Below, piece after piece: positions 5,047 to 6,758 of a stretch of DNA of 6,758 bases. The position numbers were made by a program, and so were the translations under genes. Under the pieces are notes generated by a model. The model saw only the letters and a program-made list of their open reading frames with translations. It ran no database searches and was not told the DNA's origin. This stretch comes from Fibrobacter sp. UBA4309 (GTDB taxonomy: Bacteria > Fibrobacterota > Fibrobacteria > Fibrobacterales > Fibrobacteraceae): positions 1 through 6,758 of the forward strand of contig NZ_DGUN01000009.1 in NCBI RefSeq assembly GCF_002395745.1, given 5' to 3'. The stretch's first letter is position 1, and each line of letters begins with the position of its first letter.

Positions 5047-6051
5047 CTACAGTTCGATAATCCTGTATTTGCGGTTACCCATCTTCAGCTTTTCCATGGC
5101 GGGCAGCTGGTGAAGGCCCTCGCGGGTCTCGATGCGTTCCTTGAGGTCATGAAGTTCCTTGGGCGGGAGCTTGTAGACCATGTCAACGCTGGCCTGGTCC
5201 ACAGCCACGATGTCTGTGGAGGCGAGAATGCCGATGTCGCGGCACTTGGGTTCTGCTGCAGAAAGCCCTGCACAGTCGCAGTCCACGGACATGCGGCGCA
5301 GTACGTTGATAAAGCAGATGTGACCCTTGAAAAAGTCGCAGGTTGCTTTTGCGGAATCGGCCATGGTTTCCATGAACAGGGCTCCGCTGGTTTTCCAGCC
5401 TGCCGTGCCGCCCGCTTCCATCTTGGTGGGGCCGCCCTTCACGTATTCGTGAATCATCTTCTTGCCCAGGCGTCCGCCCGCGCAACCGATGGCGATGTTC
5501 TTCATGGAACCGCCGAAACCGCCCATGGCGTGGCCCTTGAAGTGCGTCAGCACGATCATGGAATCGTAATTCTTGATGTGTGCGCCCATGGACATTTCCT
5601 TGAAAATGAGGCCGTCCTTTACGGGGAGCATCACTTCGCCGTCTTCGTCCATGATATCCACGTCACAGAAGGTCCAGCCGTTCACCTTGAGGGTTTCGCG
5701 GTGCTGTTCGGTAGTGTAGCGGTCGCCTTCGTACCAGGTGTTGGTCTCCACAATTTTGGAGTTGGGCACTTGTGCCTGGAATTCCTTGACCCATTCGCGA
5801 GGCAGAATATTGGGGCCGTTCTTTTCGCCGGTGTGGAGCTTGATGGCAACGCGTCCGGTGATGCCCTCGTTGATTTTCTTGTACAACTTGATGAGGCCTG
5901 CTGCACTCAGGTCCTTGGTGAAATAGACGTTGGAAACGTCCTTTCCGGGTTCCTTCTGTTCCATGGATTTCCCTTTCGCGAAAGCGGGTGTGAATACGGC
6001 GGAAGCCAGAGCTGCTGCGCCTGCGGTTTTTAAAAAGTCTCTTCTGTCCAT
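5047..6051 (-). CDS. DUF362 protein with Tat signal peptide
   Basis: A 334-residue protein, close to the usual DUF362 length. The N-terminus MDRRDFLKTAGAAALASAVF with TPAFA (cleavage near 25/26) is a classic twin-arginine signal (Arg3, Arg4, Phe6, Leu7, Lys8), which predicts export already folded and so often with a cofactor. The body shows the DUF362 pattern: VAIKLHTGEKNGPN (68-81), THFKGHAMGGFGGSMKNIAIGCAG around 169-192, and a Cys-rich DCDCAG...C segment (Cys258, Cys260, Cys270) with Cys190 and Cys246. DUF362 proteins are annotated as possible Fe-S proteins, so an exported Fe-S or metal redox role is inference. No separate ferredoxin domain is present. The start lies 18 nt after the upstream membrane gene without a strong ribosome binding site. 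Its neighbours are the Tat genes that would export it. Confidence 0.85.
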   Translation of the reverse strand: MDRRDFLKTAGAAALASAVFTPAFAKGKSMEQKEPGKDVSNVYFTKDLSAAGLIKLYKKINEGITGRVAIKLHTGEKNGPNILPREWVKEFQAQVPNSKIVETNTWYEGDRYTTEQHRETLKVNGWTFCDVDIMDEDGEVMLPVKDGLIFKEMSMGAHIKNYDSMIVLTHFKGHAMGGFGGSMKNIAIGCAGGRLGKKMIHEYVKGGPTKMEAGGTAGWKTSGALFMETMADSAKATCDFFKGHICFINVLRRMSVDCDCAGLSAAEPKCRDIGILASTDIVAVDQASVDMVYKLPPKELHDLKERIETREGLHQLPAMEKLKMGNRKYRIIEL

Positions 6052-6069
6052 ATTTGTAGTGGCTCGTGG

Positions 6070-6474
6070 TTAGTGGTTGGTGTGGACCTCGGCCTTGGCG
6101 AGGGATTGGGCCTTGTACTTGCGTGCGATAATCATCACCGCCCATACGGACGTGATAAATGCCGACATGGCAACACCCACCGTGGACATTTCCCGCACCA
6201 TCTCGGAAACACCTTCGGGGCTTGTGGCGGCGGTAAAGAAGGGATAGCTCCACATGAGTTCTCCGTTCATGACATGGTCGATAATTAGGACGCCTGTTAC
6301 GAGCCAGAGCATACGGGCAAGCAGGCGCAGGCTTTTATAGAAGGGCTGCGGAGCGCCAGAAACCGCGGCTTCAAGGTTCCTGGATTCACTTTTGGACTTG
6401 TCGGTCTGTTGCAACACAAGGGTTGCGATGGTGGTGACGACCGCTTCGGCCATGGGCACGACAAAACAGCACAT
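6070..6474 (-). CDS. Small three-helix membrane protein of unknown function
   Basis: A 134-residue protein that opens the minus-strand operon. It begins MCCFVVPMAEAVVTTIATL, a hydrophobic segment with two cysteines directly after Met1. A polar Lys/Ser/Glu linker (22-44) follows, then a helix at about 52-68 (LARMLWLVTGVLIIDHV) ending in Asp66-His67, a loop with GELMWSYPFFTAA, and a helix at about 97-117 (STVGVAMSAFITSVWAVMIIA) with a basic C-terminus. I do not recognise a named family. The ribosome binding site AAAGGAG lies 6 nt before ATG 6474. Being co-directional and 18 nt from the Tat-dependent DUF362 gene, it may anchor or serve that protein; His67 could bind a cofactor. Both are inference. 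Confidence 0.8.
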   Translation of the reverse strand: MCCFVVPMAEAVVTTIATLVLQQTDKSKSESRNLEAAVSGAPQPFYKSLRLLARMLWLVTGVLIIDHVMNGELMWSYPFFTAATSPEGVSEMVREMSTVGVAMSAFITSVWAVMIIARKYKAQSLAKAEVHTNH

Positions 6475-6508
6475 AAAATCTCCTTTTGAATAAGTTTCTA
6501 CAAGAAAT

Positions 6509-6532
6509 ATAATACTTAGAGTCTACTCTAGG
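6509..6532 (-). promoter_or_regulatory. MerR-type operator and promoter of the minus-strand operon
   Basis: TAGAGT-CT-ACTCTA (6517-6530) is a perfect 14-nt dyad of the form many MerR-family regulators bind. On the minus strand it is followed directly by TATTAT (6514-6509), a good -10. The matching -35 position (ACCGGC or CGGCAC, depending on a 19- or 17-nt spacer) is poor. A dyad inside the spacer plus a weak -35 is the usual architecture of a promoter activated by MerR proteins. Confidence 0.65.
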
Positions 6533-6564
6533 TGCCGGTTCCTTGTGAAAAAAATTGAAAAATT

Positions 6565-6593
6565 TTGTTTAGAGTTGGCTCTAACTCTATCAT
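6565..6593 (+). promoter_or_regulatory. Candidate merR promoter with a second dyad
   Basis: TTGTTT (6565-6570) and TATCAT (6588-6593) are spaced by 17 nt on the plus strand. TAGAGT-TG-GCTCTA (6570-6583) lies between them and differs from a perfect copy of the upstream operator by one arm base. AGAGTT...AACTCT (6571-6576 and 6583-6588) gives an overlapping 6-bp dyad. Autoregulation of the MerR gene is the simple reading. Confidence 0.5.
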
Positions 6594-6622
6594 TTGGGCG
6601 AAAATATTTATATTTTGTAAAT

Positions 6623-6758
6623 ATGAGTTACTCCATAGGTGATGTCGTCAAGAAGACTGGGCTTTCGGCCCATACCCTGCGTTACTACGAAAAAGAGGGC
6701 CTGCTTCCCTTTGTCAAGAAGAATGCCTCGGGTGTGCGGGCCTACAGCGACGAAGACC
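6623..6758 (+). CDS. MerR-family transcriptional regulator, 5' part only
   Basis: The first 45 residues are present; the gene runs off the window. MSYSIGDVVKKTGLSAHTLR is the MerR helix-turn-helix, and YYEKEGLLPF plus the wing (KKNASGVRAYSDED) complete the DNA-binding domain's opening, as in the small COG0789 regulators. The effector domain is not visible, so the inducer (metal, aldehyde, redox or drug) cannot be named. There is no ribosome binding site before the ATG at 6623 (ATTTTGTAAAT), so the leader may be short or initiation unusual. It is divergent from the membrane protein-DUF362-tatAC operon, with 148 nt between the starts and two TAGAGT dyads in the gap. Confidence 0.9.
   Translation, partial: MSYSIGDVVKKTGLSAHTLRYYEKEGLLPFVKKNASGVRAYSDED

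Noticed and set aside
5029..6033. A 334-residue plus-strand open frame opposite the DUF362 gene
   Set aside because: It is the antisense of a gene with clear Tat signal and DUF362 motifs; its translation is His/Gly/Val-rich without domain character and has no ribosome binding site.
1..6758. CRISPR array, tRNA, rRNA or insertion sequence
   Set aside because: No regularly spaced repeats, no cloverleaf or rRNA-like sequence and no transposase-like protein are visible on either strand.

Overview
The window is a compact stretch of bacterial chromosome. The first half carries plus-strand genes. The second half carries a minus-strand operon, which faces a plus-strand regulator cut off by the window end. 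Moderate GC content, lipoprotein and Tat signal peptides, and scattered CTTCGACAGGCTCAGGGA-type hairpin repeats suggest a Gram-negative host, perhaps of the Fibrobacter type. That assignment is an impression from style and was not tested.

Layout. 1-435 has no gene and holds nested inverted repeats, then a plausible promoter. 436-1692 encodes a lipoprotein with two carboxymuconolactone-decarboxylase-like (CMD) segments and a C-terminal cupin. 1704-2071 is a decayed stretch: the start of a secreted formylglycine-generating-enzyme-like gene is joined to pieces of a flavodoxin in other frames. 2087-2770 encodes a DUF4405-type, cytochrome-b-like membrane protein. 2893-3318 and 3409-3810 are unassigned ORFs, followed by a strong hairpin terminator. 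On the minus strand, reading from 6474 down to 3941, are a small three-helix membrane protein, a DUF362 protein with a twin-arginine signal, tatA and tatC. A MerR-family gene begins at 6623 on the plus strand. Two TAGAGT-type dyads lie between it and the minus-strand operon.

How it may work together. The CMD-cupin lipoprotein, the broken flavodoxin and the DUF4405 protein look like a cell-envelope redox cluster that has lost its flavodoxin. The minus-strand operon looks like a small Tat export module (TatA and TatC, no TatB here) linked to one of its own substrates and probably controlled by the divergent MerR regulator.

The most unusual signal is a dispersed repeat. A hairpin whose arms differ between copies but stay complementary is followed by AACGC. 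Two copies are intergenic and two lie in frame inside genes: one forms the linker between the CMD and cupin domains, and one lies in the cytoplasmic tail of TatC.
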